Shown here one piece after another: positions 21,268 through 30,387 of a DNA stretch of 34,921 nucleotides. The position numbers were made by a program, and so were the translations under genes. The first letter of the stretch is position 1; every line of letters begins with the position of its first letter. This DNA is from Clostridia bacterium (GTDB lineage Bacteria > Bacillota_A > Clostridia > Christensenellales > CAG-138), in NCBI GenBank assembly GCA_017553815.1, contig JAFZJT010000249.1, positions 1-34,921 of the forward strand, read 5' to 3'. Under the pieces are notes generated by a model that was given only the letters and a program-made list of their open reading frames with translations, was not told the DNA's origin and did no database searches.

Positions 21268-23880
21268 ATGAAAAAAATCATTTCTCTGCTTATCGCCGTC
21301 GCGATGATCGCCGTTCTCGGCGTTCCCGCGCTTGCAAGCGAGCAGCTCCCCATCTTCGGCACCGAATTCGTTCGTGTTGAAAACGAACCCACCGTTGAGT
21401 ACGACGAGTGGGAGATCCCCTACAACGTCTGGACTCCCGTGGCGGAGAACACCGCCATCGCGGTCGGCGATACCGTCACTATGGTTCTCACCTATGCGGT
21501 TCCCGCAGAGGTAGAGGGCTATGACGCGCGCCTCGTCGGCAGCATTGAGTATCTGACCGAGATCGAGGGCATCGACGAGATCGAACTCGTTGAGGCCTAC
21601 GGCTGCGATCCCCGTCTCAACTGCGACTATGAGATCGGCATCTGCGTCCCCGTTCCCGGCGAATACGCCAACATCGAGCACGACGGCACGACCCTAAAGG
21701 TCATGGCCGAGCTCGGCAGCAATGTCACCGTCGTCGTTCGCGGCACCGCGACCGCCGACCACGTTATCGGCAGCATGAATGTTACCATCGGTCAGCGCAG
21801 CTTCCCCGCTTATTTCTACGAGAAGGTCGTCGACAAGACCGGCGAGGGCAGCTACAACGTGCATTGGTCCGACTTCACCGCGGTTCAGAAGCGCTCGGTC
21901 GAGTGCCGCCCCGACAATATCTTCGTCGGTCTGAACAACCACTACTACCGCATGGCAGCAGGGCGCGGCGCTTCCGCCTTCATCCCCGTTGACGAGAACT
22001 TCGAGGATTGCGGCGACGCCATCGATAACGGCAGCGAGCTTTTCGCGACCCTCTCCGATATCTTCGAGACCGTGCATGCGGAATTCGGCATCGACTATAA
22101 TCAGGTAAGCTTCACCGATGAGGACTTCATCGGCAGCGGCGAGCACTACAGCTTCGAGTATCCCTACGACTTCGGCGCAAACGGCGACGCTGAGCCCACC
22201 GAGGAACCCGCTCCCGCAGACCCGACCGAGGAGCCCGCTCCCGCCGATCCCACCGATGAGCCCGCGCCTGCCGATCCCACCGAGGAGCCCGCACCCGCGG
22301 AGCCCACTGCTGCGCCTCACTACGGCGCCGACATCAACAACGGCGAAGTGCGCGTTGTTCTCAGCACCGATAAGGAAGTATACGAAGGCAGCGATCCCAT
22401 CGTTGTTACCGTTTCCGCAACCTGCGTTGGCGACGCCAACGTAACCGATATGCTTATCGTCATCGACCCCGTCGCCGGTTACGAACTGCAGGCGGGCAGC
22501 TCCCTTCAGGGACGCTTTGGCACCAGTGCGGGCGGAGAAACCGTTCATTTTTCCGCAACATTTATTCCCAATGACGGCGGCATCGTTCCTCCCACCGGCG
22601 ATAACACCATCGGCATGATTGCCGCGATCGTCATCACCCTCGGCATCGCTGCATTCGGTTTTGCTGCGATCTCCGGCAGAAAGAACCGCCGCTTTACCGC
22701 CACGATGCTTCTCGCCGTTATGATTCTCTCCGCTGCAGCAGGTCTTGGCGCGGTCATGGCCGATACCCTTGGCGCAGGCTCCCCTGTTCTTCTCAACAAG
22801 ACCGTTTCCGCACGCGGCGCTTCCACCAACATTTCCGCAACCGTTCATTACAGCGTTGCTGAACCCACCTTTGGCAGCGTAAACGGCCGAGTATTCGGCG
22901 GCATCGAGAACCCTGTTGTGCTTGAGAACGCAACCGTTACCGCATACAGCACGGATGCTCCAAACACCGTGGCTGCCTCTGTAACCACCGATGCAAACGG
23001 CTATTACGCTTTGAGTCTTGTGAGTGGAAGCTACAGGCTCGTTGCAGAGCATGAAGGCTACCTGCCCTGCACCGTTTACGACGTAAATGTACGTGAAGAT
23101 GAGATGGTCTATGTTCAGAACATTTATCTCATCCCCATCGAGCAGGAAGGTCAGTACTTCGATATCTATGGCATTGTTCGCAATGCGCTGACCAATCAGC
23201 CCATCGAGGGCGTTTCCGTCAAGCTCAGGTATGGATGGAATACCTACTCCGGTTCCATCGCTTCCGATATGGCAGGCGAGCCCGCAGTGACCTCCACCGA
23301 TGAAAACGGCGCTTATACCCTCAACAACCTTGCCGGCTACTACACCGCCGAGTTCAGCAAGGAAGGCTTCGTTACCGGCTATGTGAACGTGTTTGCAGCC
23401 GAGAATCAGGGCTCCCAGGATGCCGTTCTCACCCCCATCCTTTCTAACAACGAATACCGCATCGTTCTTACCTGGGGCGAAAATCCCCGCGATATCGATT
23501 CCCATGTTGAAGGCAAGCTCACGAACGGCAGCAACTTCCACGTCTACTTTTCCCACAAGAATCAGATGGACGGCGATGTGCTCGTTTGCTCGCTCGACGT
23601 TGATGATACAACGAGCTACGGTCCCGAGACCATCACGCTCAACCCCACTGTGACGGATCCGTATTACTACTACGTCCATCACTATGCGGGCAGCGGCAGC
23701 ATCTCCGATACCTCCAACGCTATCGTTAAGGTCTACTGCGGCGATGCCCTCATCCACACCTTCAACGTGCCTGCCAATCAGGGTGACGGCAAATATTGGA
23801 ACGTATTCGCGCTTGTCGACGGCGAGATCGTTGTAAGAAACACCATCACCTCTTCCCCCGATACCGGCTACGCCAACTGA
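21268..23880 (+). CDS. Large secreted two-part surface protein with an internal sortase-like signal
   Basis: I start this 870-residue protein at ATG 21268 after AAGGAG; residues 1-24 are a signal peptide (KKIISLLIAVAMIAVLG, ALAS). Residues 25-310 are an unrecognised exported region. Four PTEEPAPAD-like repeats span 22192-22305. A beta-domain (about residues 355-435, like DUF11/Big-type modules) precedes VPPTGD (440-445). A helix and RKNRR (471-475) follow at once, the exact layout of a wall-sorting signal. The chain then continues with MLLAVMILSAAAGLGAVMA (480-498), which looks like a second signal peptide or membrane segment. Two carboxypeptidase-regulatory-like domains follow (GSVNGRVFGG... 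and YGIVRNALTNQPIEGVSVKL), then a YfaP/DUF2135-like domain (LTWGENPRDIDSHVEG). No terminal sorting signal is seen. Function unknown; two formerly separate genes may be fused. Confidence 0.9.
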   Translation: MKKIISLLIAVAMIAVLGVPALASEQLPIFGTEFVRVENEPTVEYDEWEIPYNVWTPVAENTAIAVGDTVTMVLTYAVPAEVEGYDARLVGSIEYLTEIEGIDEIELVEAYGCDPRLNCDYEIGICVPVPGEYANIEHDGTTLKVMAELGSNVTVVVRGTATADHVIGSMNVTIGQRSFPAYFYEKVVDKTGEGSYNVHWSDFTAVQKRSVECRPDNIFVGLNNHYYRMAAGRGASAFIPVDENFEDCGDAIDNGSELFATLSDIFETVHAEFGIDYNQVSFTDEDFIGSGEHYSFEYPYDFGANGDAEPTEEPAPADPTEEPAPADPTDEPAPADPTEEPAPAEPTAAPHYGADINNGEVRVVLSTDKEVYEGSDPIVVTVSATCVGDANVTDMLIVIDPVAGYELQAGSSLQGRFGTSAGGETVHFSATFIPNDGGIVPPTGDNTIGMIAAIVITLGIAAFGFAAISGRKNRRFTATMLLAVMILSAAAGLGAVMADTLGAGSPVLLNKTVSARGASTNISATVHYSVAEPTFGSVNGRVFGGIENPVVLENATVTAYSTDAPNTVAASVTTDANGYYALSLVSGSYRLVAEHEGYLPCTVYDVNVREDEMVYVQNIYLIPIEQEGQYFDIYGIVRNALTNQPIEGVSVKLRYGWNTYSGSIASDMAGEPAVTSTDENGAYTLNNLAGYYTAEFSKEGFVTGYVNVFAAENQGSQDAVLTPILSNNEYRIVLTWGENPRDIDSHVEGKLTNGSNFHVYFSHKNQMDGDVLVCSLDVDDTTSYGPETITLNPTVTDPYYYYVHHYAGSGSISDTSNAIVKVYCGDALIHTFNVPANQGDGKYWNVFALVDGEIVVRNTITSSPDTGYAN

Positions 23881-23901
23881 TAAATCCATCATAGCATAGC
23901 T

Positions 23902-23947
23902 AAAACGGTCGCTCGAAACGCCCTGCGGCGGATCGCTCGGCCGTTTT
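23902..23947. terminator. Bidirectional terminator between the surface protein and manC-like genes
   Basis: AAAACGGTCG (23902-23911) pairs with CGGCCGTTTT (23938-23947), with one T-G wobble, and is followed by TTCAT. The A-runs and T-runs at the outer ends suit termination in both directions between convergent genes. Confidence 0.75.
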
Positions 23948-23951
23948 TCAT

Positions 23952-26402
23952 TTAATCCATATCCTTATCCTTCGCGGCGGCCGAGCCTTCATTCGGATCG
24001 CCGTTTTCGTTTGCCCCTTCGCGAAGCCTTCTGAGCTTTTTTTCGTAGATATCGCAGAGCTCCTCTGCGTATTCGCTGTTTAAGCTGCCCGCGACTATCC
24101 GAAACACCGCTCTTTCACTTCTTAGCGGCTTAACTATCACCCAGCCCGTGTCGCGGCGAAGCCGAAGTCCGTCCACCGAGGTTTGAAGCTCGCCCCGCGC
24201 GGCATCGAAGATCTCCCGTAGCATACGCCCGGTTTCGCGGCGGCTCGTTTCCACCTCTGCCGTTTTCGAGAAGACCTTTGGAAGCGCCTCCAAACGGCGA
24301 ACAAGGCTTCCGTCCGCGAAGAGCTCGCAGAGCGTGAGCACGGCGGCCTCGGGCAGATGCAAGCTTTTCTTAAACCCGCGCTTCACGGTTTCGCGCATCA
24401 GCTCGGGCGCCTCTTCCCTTGCATATACGGCGCGAACGCCCTTTTTCTCAAGATGCTCCTTGTATGCTTCATGCAGCGAGGCGGGCAGAACGAGGCTTGT
24501 TTCGCCCTTTTCGAGCGCATATTCGGCGAGCACCGCGAGGATGAGCTGCGCGTCCGCCGTCGTTTCGCCGACAGCCAGTGAGAGCATATCCCGCTCATCT
24601 ATGAGCACGCAGAGCGTGTTTTCATCGGAGGAAAGGCTCAGTTTATCGCGTTCGCGGCTCTCCTCCACGCACCAGCCGAGCCTCAATAGGAGCCTTGCGA
24701 GCGTCGAAGCGCGCTGCTTATCTGCGCTGATGCGCAGGGTCTTCACGTGCTCCATCAAAAGCTTTCGCTCAACTCCCTCCATGAGCCAATGCTCGAAGGC
24801 CTCCTCCATGCCGTTCATACCCGTGATAAGCCCGAGTTCCGCTCCGAGCCTCGGCTTTTTTTCGCCAAGCATGAACGCTGCTTTGAGGCTGCGCACGGTC
24901 TCGCCGTCCGCCTCGCAGCCGTTTTCATCGAGGAAAACCAGCTCCGCGCCGCGCTCACCGTCCGCGACGATATAGATGCCTCCCGTGAAGATGGCTCTTG
25001 AGACCGTGAACGCGAAGCAGGAGCTCGAGCACGGTGCGACCGAAGCGGCGTCCACGCCCTGCGAAACAACGCCCGAAAGCACCGCCTGCTTGAGCATCAC
25101 CGAAACGCTTTCGCCGTCCGTGCAGACGGCGAGCTTAGCGGGAAGCTTATCAAGGAGCAGGCTTGCATACGATGCGCCGAGCCTGAGCGCCGTTTCCGGG
25201 GTCAAAAGCCTTGCGGCGTTTCCGCGCACCCTGCCGCCGATGAACTCCGCGCGCCGCGCAGTTTCGCCCCAGATAAGGCTGTGCTCGATGCTGCCGCCCG
25301 TTTCCACCTGCTTTTGAGGCCATACCGCAGCGTTCGGCAAGAGCGTTGCCCCCGCGCCTATATGTGTTCCCGCGCCCACGATGCTTCCCGAAAACAGCAT
25401 CGCGCTGTGCTCGATCCATGCGTTTTCACAAACCACTGCCTCGCGAAGCTCGCTGTTTGCGCCTATATACGCCCTCTCAAGCACGATGCTCCGCTTTATG
25501 CTCGCGCCCTGCTCAACGACCGCGCCGCTTCCTATGACCGAATGCGATCCGATCACTGCGCCTTCAGCGATCAGCGCGCCGCTTCCGATATAGCAGGGCG
25601 GAATGAGCTTTACAGAAGGCGACAGCCTTGCGTTCGGCTCGATATAAACGCCGTTTTCGCATTGAGCAAGCGTTTTGAATGCGATCCTGCCGTCGAGCAT
25701 ATCCCTCTGCGCGCGGCGGTACTGATCGATATCGCCTATATCGCACCAGTAGGCCTCGCTTTTATAGCCGAAGAGCTTGAGTCCGTGCTCCATCATCAGC
25801 GGAAAAAGATCCTTTGAAAAATCGAAGGGCGTATCCCTTGGTATCAGCTCGAGCGCCTCTTTTGAAAGAACGTAGACGCCCGTGTTCGCATAGTCGCTGA
25901 ACACGCAGCTTGGCTCCGGCTTTTCGATAAAGCGCTCGATAAAGCCGTTTTCATCCGTAACCGCCACGCCGTACTCGCTCGGCTCCGCAACGCGCGTCAG
26001 GACGATCGAAGCCGCAGCGCCGCTCTTTTCGTGCGCGGAAACGAGCGCTGTAAGGTCGATATCGGTAAGCCCGTCGCCGCTTAGGATCAAAACGGCTTCA
26101 TCCTCGCCTCTTCCGCCCGCATCCAGCGCAAAGCGCACGCTGCCCGCCGTGCCGATATCCCTGCCCGGGTCGGAGAACGAGCAGGATATGCCCCATTCCT
26201 CCCCTCCGCCGATATGCGTTTTTATCGCTTCGCCCATGTATCTCAGCGTGAAGCACACCTCGTTAAAGCCGTGCTTTTTCAAAAGATCCATCGCTTGATC
26301 GATTATGGGTCTGTTCAAAAGCGGAGCCATCGGCTTGGGCATCGTACACGTCAGCGGACGCAGCCTTCTGCCCTCCCCTCCCGCCATGATGATCGCTTTC
26401 AT
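23952..26402 (-). CDS. Mannose-1-phosphate guanylyltransferase-like protein fused to a degenerate phosphomannomutase-like region
   Basis: Residues 1-235 are a nucleotidyltransferase: MAGGEGRRLRPLTCTMPKPM at the nucleotide site, LILSGDGLTDID, and WCDIGDIDQYRRA. Residues about 245-360 form a left-handed beta helix of hexapeptides (SIKRSIVLERAYIGANSELR). The rest (about 375-790) resembles phosphohexomutases but lacks the TASHNP serine loop: where GGIQITASHNP is expected it reads FTGGIYIVADGER. The metal loop is replaced by VLIDERDMLSLAV. This degenerate mutase half is also known from cyanobacterial and actinobacterial relatives, so it is family-typical rather than damage. It probably makes an activated sugar nucleotide (GDP-mannose or similar) for envelope glycans. 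A hairpin lies directly before the start codon, with the ribosome binding site AAAGG in its loop. Confidence 0.85.
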   Translation of the reverse strand: MKAIIMAGGEGRRLRPLTCTMPKPMAPLLNRPIIDQAMDLLKKHGFNEVCFTLRYMGEAIKTHIGGGEEWGISCSFSDPGRDIGTAGSVRFALDAGGRGEDEAVLILSGDGLTDIDLTALVSAHEKSGAAASIVLTRVAEPSEYGVAVTDENGFIERFIEKPEPSCVFSDYANTGVYVLSKEALELIPRDTPFDFSKDLFPLMMEHGLKLFGYKSEAYWCDIGDIDQYRRAQRDMLDGRIAFKTLAQCENGVYIEPNARLSPSVKLIPPCYIGSGALIAEGAVIGSHSVIGSGAVVEQGASIKRSIVLERAYIGANSELREAVVCENAWIEHSAMLFSGSIVGAGTHIGAGATLLPNAAVWPQKQVETGGSIEHSLIWGETARRAEFIGGRVRGNAARLLTPETALRLGASYASLLLDKLPAKLAVCTDGESVSVMLKQAVLSGVVSQGVDAASVAPCSSSCFAFTVSRAIFTGGIYIVADGERGAELVFLDENGCEADGETVRSLKAAFMLGEKKPRLGAELGLITGMNGMEEAFEHWLMEGVERKLLMEHVKTLRISADKQRASTLARLLLRLGWCVEESRERDKLSLSSDENTLCVLIDERDMLSLAVGETTADAQLILAVLAEYALEKGETSLVLPASLHEAYKEHLEKKGVRAVYAREEAPELMRETVKRGFKKSLHLPEAAVLTLCELFADGSLVRRLEALPKVFSKTAEVETSRRETGRMLREIFDAARGELQTSVDGLRLRRDTGWVIVKPLRSERAVFRIVAGSLNSEYAEELCDIYEKKLRRLREGANENGDPNEGSAAAKDKDMD

Positions 26403-26443
26403 AAAAAATAATACCGCCTTTCAGTATGAACTGCGGTATTATT
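26403..26443 (-). terminator. Terminator between the wall hydrolase and the manC-like gene
   Basis: AATAATACCGC (26407-26417) and GCGGTATTATT (26433-26443) form a perfect 11-bp stem. On the minus strand it is followed by TTTTTT directly before the ATG of the manC-like gene. The loop contains GAAAG, so the only visible ribosome binding site of that gene overlaps the hairpin. Confidence 0.85.
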
Positions 26444-26479
26444 CTCTTCAGTTATCGGAAAAAATATCCGTTGAAATAT

Positions 26480-28381
26480 TTACCTGTCGAGCGCGATAGG
26501 AGCGTCGCCGCCCGGGTTCACATCGTAGTAAATTATTCCGTAGTAATAGTTGTTTGCCTCGATCGTGCAGTAGTATTCGGTGAAATCATACCACGGTATG
26601 CCGCACCAAACAGCTCTGTAGAACAGCACCTTCGGGGGCAGCACGCTTCCGTTCGTTCTGAAAACATACTCCGCCGAGGCCTGCGCAACTGCGTTGGGCT
26701 GCGTGTTTTCAAACATGGAGAGCGGACGGTTTCCGAACTGGTTTTGCTGCAGCAGCACGCCCACGACGGTATCCGGGAAATGACCGGAGTGGTTCATAAC
26801 GCGGTTGTAGACGACACTTGCTATCGCGCGATAGCCGCGGTAGGTGCTGCCCGGACCCTCCATGTGGCAGAGCGCCGCAACGAGATGGATCTCGTAATCG
26901 GTGAACTGATGCCCGCCGGGGTTCGGCGCGGGAGTCGGTGTCGGGTTTGGCGTCGGGTTCGGCGCATGACCGAGCGTCAGATACTGCTTAACAATGTAGC
27001 CTGTCCTGTTGTTGTAGGTGCAGCGATACCACTTGCTATTCTGCGCGATAACGCGCACCTCGGTTCCGTAGGTCAGCACGGTGATAACGTCCGAATTCGT
27101 GTTCGGCGCTGTTCGGAAATTGACGCGCTGAATGTTGACGTATGCCGCCATGTTGTCGGTGTCGACGAAGGGATCGGGATCCGGCGTTGCTGTGGGCTTC
27201 GGCGTCTGCGTGGGAGCGGGCGTCGGCGTGGTCAGCGTTCCGAGGGTGACGTAGGGCTTTGCGATATAGCCCACCGTGCCGTTGCGGCGCACCTTGTACC
27301 ATTCGCCGGTCTGCGCGATAGCAGTTACGGCGGTGCCGTAGGGCAGGATATCGATTATCTCCGCGTCGGTCGATGGTGCTGAGCGGAAGTTGACGTATGC
27401 CCTGTTCGTGTAGCCCGACTCGTTGTTCATTGGAACGAATGGCTCGCTCGTGGGCTTCGGCGTGTGCGTTGGCGCGCTCGTCGGCGTTGCCGTCGGAGTA
27501 GGCGTCGGAGTCGGCGTGGGCGCACTCGTGGGAGCGGCAGTTTCGGGCGTTCCATATGTCAAAAACGGCTTTTTAACGAAGCCCTGCTTGCTACCGTGCG
27601 TTACCCTGTACCATTCGTCGGACTCGCCGTTGACGAGCACATTCGTGCCGTAAGTAAGCTCGTCCACGATGGCCGAATCGATCGAAGGCGCTTGCCGCAT
27701 ATTCACAAGCTCCCTGTTCGCATAAGCGTTTCTGTTTTCGACGGGCACAAACGGGTCGGGGGTCGGGTTCGCGGGCTGAACGGGTTCAGACTGCCCCTCC
27801 ACGGTCAGATAGGGCTTGGCGATATAGCCCCTTATGCCCTGATAGCGCACGCGGTACCAGTCGGGGCTCTCGCCCGTCACGTTTACCTCGGCGCCCTTGG
27901 TGAGCTCGGAGTAGATGACCGAATCAAGATCCGGCTTTGCTCTGAAATTAACGTAGGGAGCGTTGATTATGCCCGTCGCCCAATCTACGGGATAGAAGCC
28001 GTCCGCATCGGGAGTCGCATTCGGCTCCGCCGTGGGCACGTCGCCCCTCGGCGCAGCCGTGGGCTTGCCCGTGGGTTCCTCGATCGGCGGATCTGTCGGC
28101 GCTTCGCTCGGCACTTCTGTGGGAGCTTCGGTCGGTTCTTCGGTTGGTTCCTCAGTCGGCGCTTCGGTGGGCTCGTCGGTCGGAACGAAGGTTATGATCG
28201 GTGTTTCGATCGCAATGTCGGTCGGTTTTGGCGTTTCCGCCTGCGCGTACTGAGTTGGCGCCGGGGTGTCGGCTGTGTCTGTCGAGGTGCGCTCATTTGC
28301 GCAGCCCGAAAGGGTCGATACCGCTATCGCCGCCGCCAGAACTGCGGATGCGAGGCGCATTTTTGTTTCTGATAAACTCAA
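26480..28381 (-). CDS. Lipoprotein cell-wall hydrolase: four bacterial SH3 domains and a SleB/CwlJ-type catalytic domain
   Basis: Translation probably starts with TTG at 28381 (AAAGGAGG, then eight bases); ATG 28360 is the alternative. The lipobox STLSGC puts Cys27 on the membrane outer face. A Pro/Thr/Glu linker (about 38-125) leads to four SH3_3 domains (about 140-193, 222-276, 327-380, 416-470), each with VNFR-type starts and WYRV or similar cores, separated by Pro-Thr linkers. The C-terminal domain (about 493-633) is of the SleB/CwlJ Hydrolase_2 type, with the likely catalytic Glu508 in LCHMEGP and AIASVVYNRVMN, HFPDTVVGVLLQQNQF. Such enzymes cut the peptidoglycan glycan strand; SleB/CwlJ act in spore germination, but many homologues work in growing cells. 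It lies 63 bases after hslU and is followed by a strong terminator. Confidence 0.92.
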   Translation of the reverse strand: MSLSETKMRLASAVLAAAIAVSTLSGCANERTSTDTADTPAPTQYAQAETPKPTDIAIETPIITFVPTDEPTEAPTEEPTEEPTEAPTEVPSEAPTDPPIEEPTGKPTAAPRGDVPTAEPNATPDADGFYPVDWATGIINAPYVNFRAKPDLDSVIYSELTKGAEVNVTGESPDWYRVRYQGIRGYIAKPYLTVEGQSEPVQPANPTPDPFVPVENRNAYANRELVNMRQAPSIDSAIVDELTYGTNVLVNGESDEWYRVTHGSKQGFVKKPFLTYGTPETAAPTSAPTPTPTPTPTATPTSAPTHTPKPTSEPFVPMNNESGYTNRAYVNFRSAPSTDAEIIDILPYGTAVTAIAQTGEWYKVRRNGTVGYIAKPYVTLGTLTTPTPAPTQTPKPTATPDPDPFVDTDNMAAYVNIQRVNFRTAPNTNSDVITVLTYGTEVRVIAQNSKWYRCTYNNRTGYIVKQYLTLGHAPNPTPNPTPTPAPNPGGHQFTDYEIHLVAALCHMEGPGSTYRGYRAIASVVYNRVMNHSGHFPDTVVGVLLQQNQFGNRPLSMFENTQPNAVAQASAEYVFRTNGSVLPPKVLFYRAVWCGIPWYDFTEYYCTIEANNYYYGIIYYDVNPGGDAPIALDR

Positions 28382-28444
28382 GGCATTATCCTCCTTTTCC
28401 TCTTCACCCGAATTTCCGTACGCTTCGGGCGGATCCGTTTGGGA

Positions 28445-29845
28445 TCAGATAATGTATTTATTTATGTTCTCCGCAGAGCTTCCTTCAATATGCTCCCTAA
28501 CATATTTTTCATCTATCTCCACGGTGATCATCGGATGGGTGCCCGTTGCGTTGAACGAGATATCGTCAAGCAGCGTTTCGACGATGGTATGCAGCCTCCT
28601 CGCGCCGATATTCTCGGTCGTTTCGTTCGCGTGGAAGCACGCTTCGGCAATCTTTTCGAGCGCGTCCTCGGTGAACTCGATATGGATGCTGTCCGTCTCC
28701 AAAAGGGCTGTGTACTGCTTGATTATCGCGTTTTCGGGCGCTGTGAGTATGCTCTTATAGTCCTCAAGGGTGAGCGCGTTGAGCTTTACGGTTATCGGGA
28801 ACCTGCCCTGAAGCTCGGGGATGAGGTCGTTCAGCTTGGAAATATGGAAGGCGCCCGCCGCGATAAACAGCATATAGTTCGTTTTAACGGGGCCGTATTT
28901 CGTGTTCACAACGCTACCCTCGACTATCGGAAGGATATCCCTCTGAACGCCCTCCCTTGAAACGTCGGGGCCGTGCCCGCCGCCGTTCGCGGCTATCTTG
29001 TCTATCTCGTCGATGAAGATGATGCCGTCCTGCTCCGCCTTTTCAATGGCCTCGCGGATGACCTCGTCCATATCGATGAGCTTATCGGCCTCCTCGTTTT
29101 CGAGGATGCGGCGCGCTTCCTTGACCGTGACCTTCCTGCGCTTGGTCTTCCTTGGAAGAAGGCCGCCGAACATCTCGTTTAGGTTCATGTCGATGCCCAT
29201 CGCGAGCATCTGGTCGTTGCCGCCCGTCGGGTTCTCAACGACGTCTATCTCTATGATATCGTCCTCGTGTTTCCCCTCGGAAAGCTCCTTCATGAGCTTT
29301 TCGCGCTTGGTGCGCCGCCTCTGCTTCTCCTCTTCCGAAACGGGGGTCATCTGCTGGCTCTGCTCTGGAGCAAACGCGCCGAAGAGCTTTTGAAGGCTCG
29401 TGAGCTGCTCGTTTTCGATGGGCTTTCCCGCGCCGTGCATACCCGCGAGGATATCCACTATGCGCTGCTCCGCAGCGGCAGTAGCTGCCACGCGCACCTT
29501 CTCCTGCCATTTGGATTTGACAAGGCGTATCGAAGCTTCCACAAGGTCGCGCACCATCGAGTCCACATCGCGGCCAACGTAGCCAACCTCGGTGAACTTG
29601 GTTGCCTCCACCTTAACAAAGGGCGCGTCCACGAGCTTTGCAAGCCTTCTTGCTATCTCGGTCTTACCCACGCCCGTGGGGCCCATCATGATGATGTTCT
29701 TGGGGATAATCTCCTCCTTGAGCTCCTCTGGAAGGCGGCTTCTTCTATATCTATTACGAAGCGCTATCGCTACGGTGCGCTTTGCGTCGTCCTGACCGAT
29801 TATGTATTTGTCGAGCGCCTCGACTATCTGTTTTGGAGTAAGCAT
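28445..29845 (-). CDS. hslU: ATP-dependent protease ATPase subunit HslU
   Basis: HslU is the AAA+ unfoldase that feeds substrates to HslV (also called ClpYQ). The 466-residue protein begins MLTPKQIVEALDKYIIGQDD, has Walker A GPTGVGKTE, the pore-loop region TEVGYVGRDVDSMVRDLVEA, an I-domain (about 105-235), Walker B GIIFIDEIDKIA, and the arginine/sensor segments near IGARRLHTIVE. The C-terminus ends NKYII, the short tail that docks into HslV. I start at ATG 29845, which has AAGGAA just upstream and follows the hslV stop by 8 bases. An in-frame upstream ATG at 29896 lies inside hslV and is rejected. It is the last gene of the housekeeping operon before the wall hydrolase. Confidence 0.97.
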   Translation of the reverse strand: MLTPKQIVEALDKYIIGQDDAKRTVAIALRNRYRRSRLPEELKEEIIPKNIIMMGPTGVGKTEIARRLAKLVDAPFVKVEATKFTEVGYVGRDVDSMVRDLVEASIRLVKSKWQEKVRVAATAAAEQRIVDILAGMHGAGKPIENEQLTSLQKLFGAFAPEQSQQMTPVSEEEKQRRRTKREKLMKELSEGKHEDDIIEIDVVENPTGGNDQMLAMGIDMNLNEMFGGLLPRKTKRRKVTVKEARRILENEEADKLIDMDEVIREAIEKAEQDGIIFIDEIDKIAANGGGHGPDVSREGVQRDILPIVEGSVVNTKYGPVKTNYMLFIAAGAFHISKLNDLIPELQGRFPITVKLNALTLEDYKSILTAPENAIIKQYTALLETDSIHIEFTEDALEKIAEACFHANETTENIGARRLHTIVETLLDDISFNATGTHPMITVEIDEKYVREHIEGSSAENINKYII

Positions 29846-29853
29846 ATTTTTCC

Positions 29854-30387
29854 TTAGACCTCCTCCACCGTGATATTTGAATTGGTGTAGACGCATATCT
29901 CGGAGGCGATGAGAAGGCTCTTTTGCGCGATTTCTGCCGCCGAAAGCTCGGTGTTTTCCTTCAGCGCCCTTGCCGCGGCGAGCGCGTACATCCCGCCGCT
30001 ACCTATCGCGGCAACGCCGTCGTCTGGCTCGATAACCTCGCCGGTGCCCGAAACTATCAATAGGTCGGTCTCGTTCGCGCAAATGAGAAGCGCCTCGAGC
30101 TTGCGCATGACCTTGTCGTTTCGCCAATCCTGCGCAAGATCCACCGCGGCGCGCCTTAGGCTACCGCCGTGGAAGGTGAGCTTGCCCTCGAAGCGGTCGC
30201 AGAGCGTGAACGCGTCCGCAACGCCGCCCGCGAAGCCGACCACGACCTTATCGTTATAGATTCGGCGAACCTTCTTCGCCGAATGCTTCATAACCGTGCT
30301 TTCGCCGAGCGTTACCTGCCCGTCGCCCGCAACGGCGGTTTTGCCGTTCTTTTGAACGGCCACTATGGTTGTGCCTCTTATTTCCAT
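29854..30387 (-). CDS. hslV: ATP-dependent protease proteolytic subunit HslV
   Basis: HslV is the proteasome-like peptidase of the HslUV complex. The 177-residue protein begins [11 protein letters not shown]; autocatalytic removal of five residues would expose Thr6 as the N-terminal nucleophile, followed by the conserved TTI. The segments [26 protein letters not shown] and [16 protein letters not shown] match the family, including the Gly-rich chamber loop. Its start overlaps the end of trmFO by 10 bases and its stop lies 8 bases before hslU, so all three are transcribed and translated together. The frame is complete with no oddities. Confidence 0.97.
   Translation of the reverse strand: MEIRGTTIVAVQKNGKTAVAGDGQVTLGESTVMKHSAKKVRRIYNDKVVVGFAGGVADAFTLCDRFEGKLTFHGGSLRRAAVDLAQDWRNDKVMRKLEALLICANETDLLIVSGTGEVIEPDDGVAAIGSGGMYALAAARALKENTELSAAEIAQKSLLIASEICVYTNSNITVEEV

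Noticed and set aside
22320..22585. Cohesin domain in the large surface protein as partner for the dockerin
   Set aside because: The segment with DKEVYEGSDPIVVTV looks more like a generic DUF11/Big-type beta module; cohesin landmarks are not convincing.
21694..23892. 732-codon minus-strand open frame opposite the large surface protein
   Set aside because: It is Gly/Val/Asn-rich shadow coding from the reverse complement; the plus-strand frame has a signal peptide, promoter and domains.
25000..25030. Inactivating loss of the phosphoserine loop in the manC-like protein as recent damage
   Set aside because: The TASHNP loop is also replaced in related guanylyltransferase-mutase fusions, so it is a family feature.
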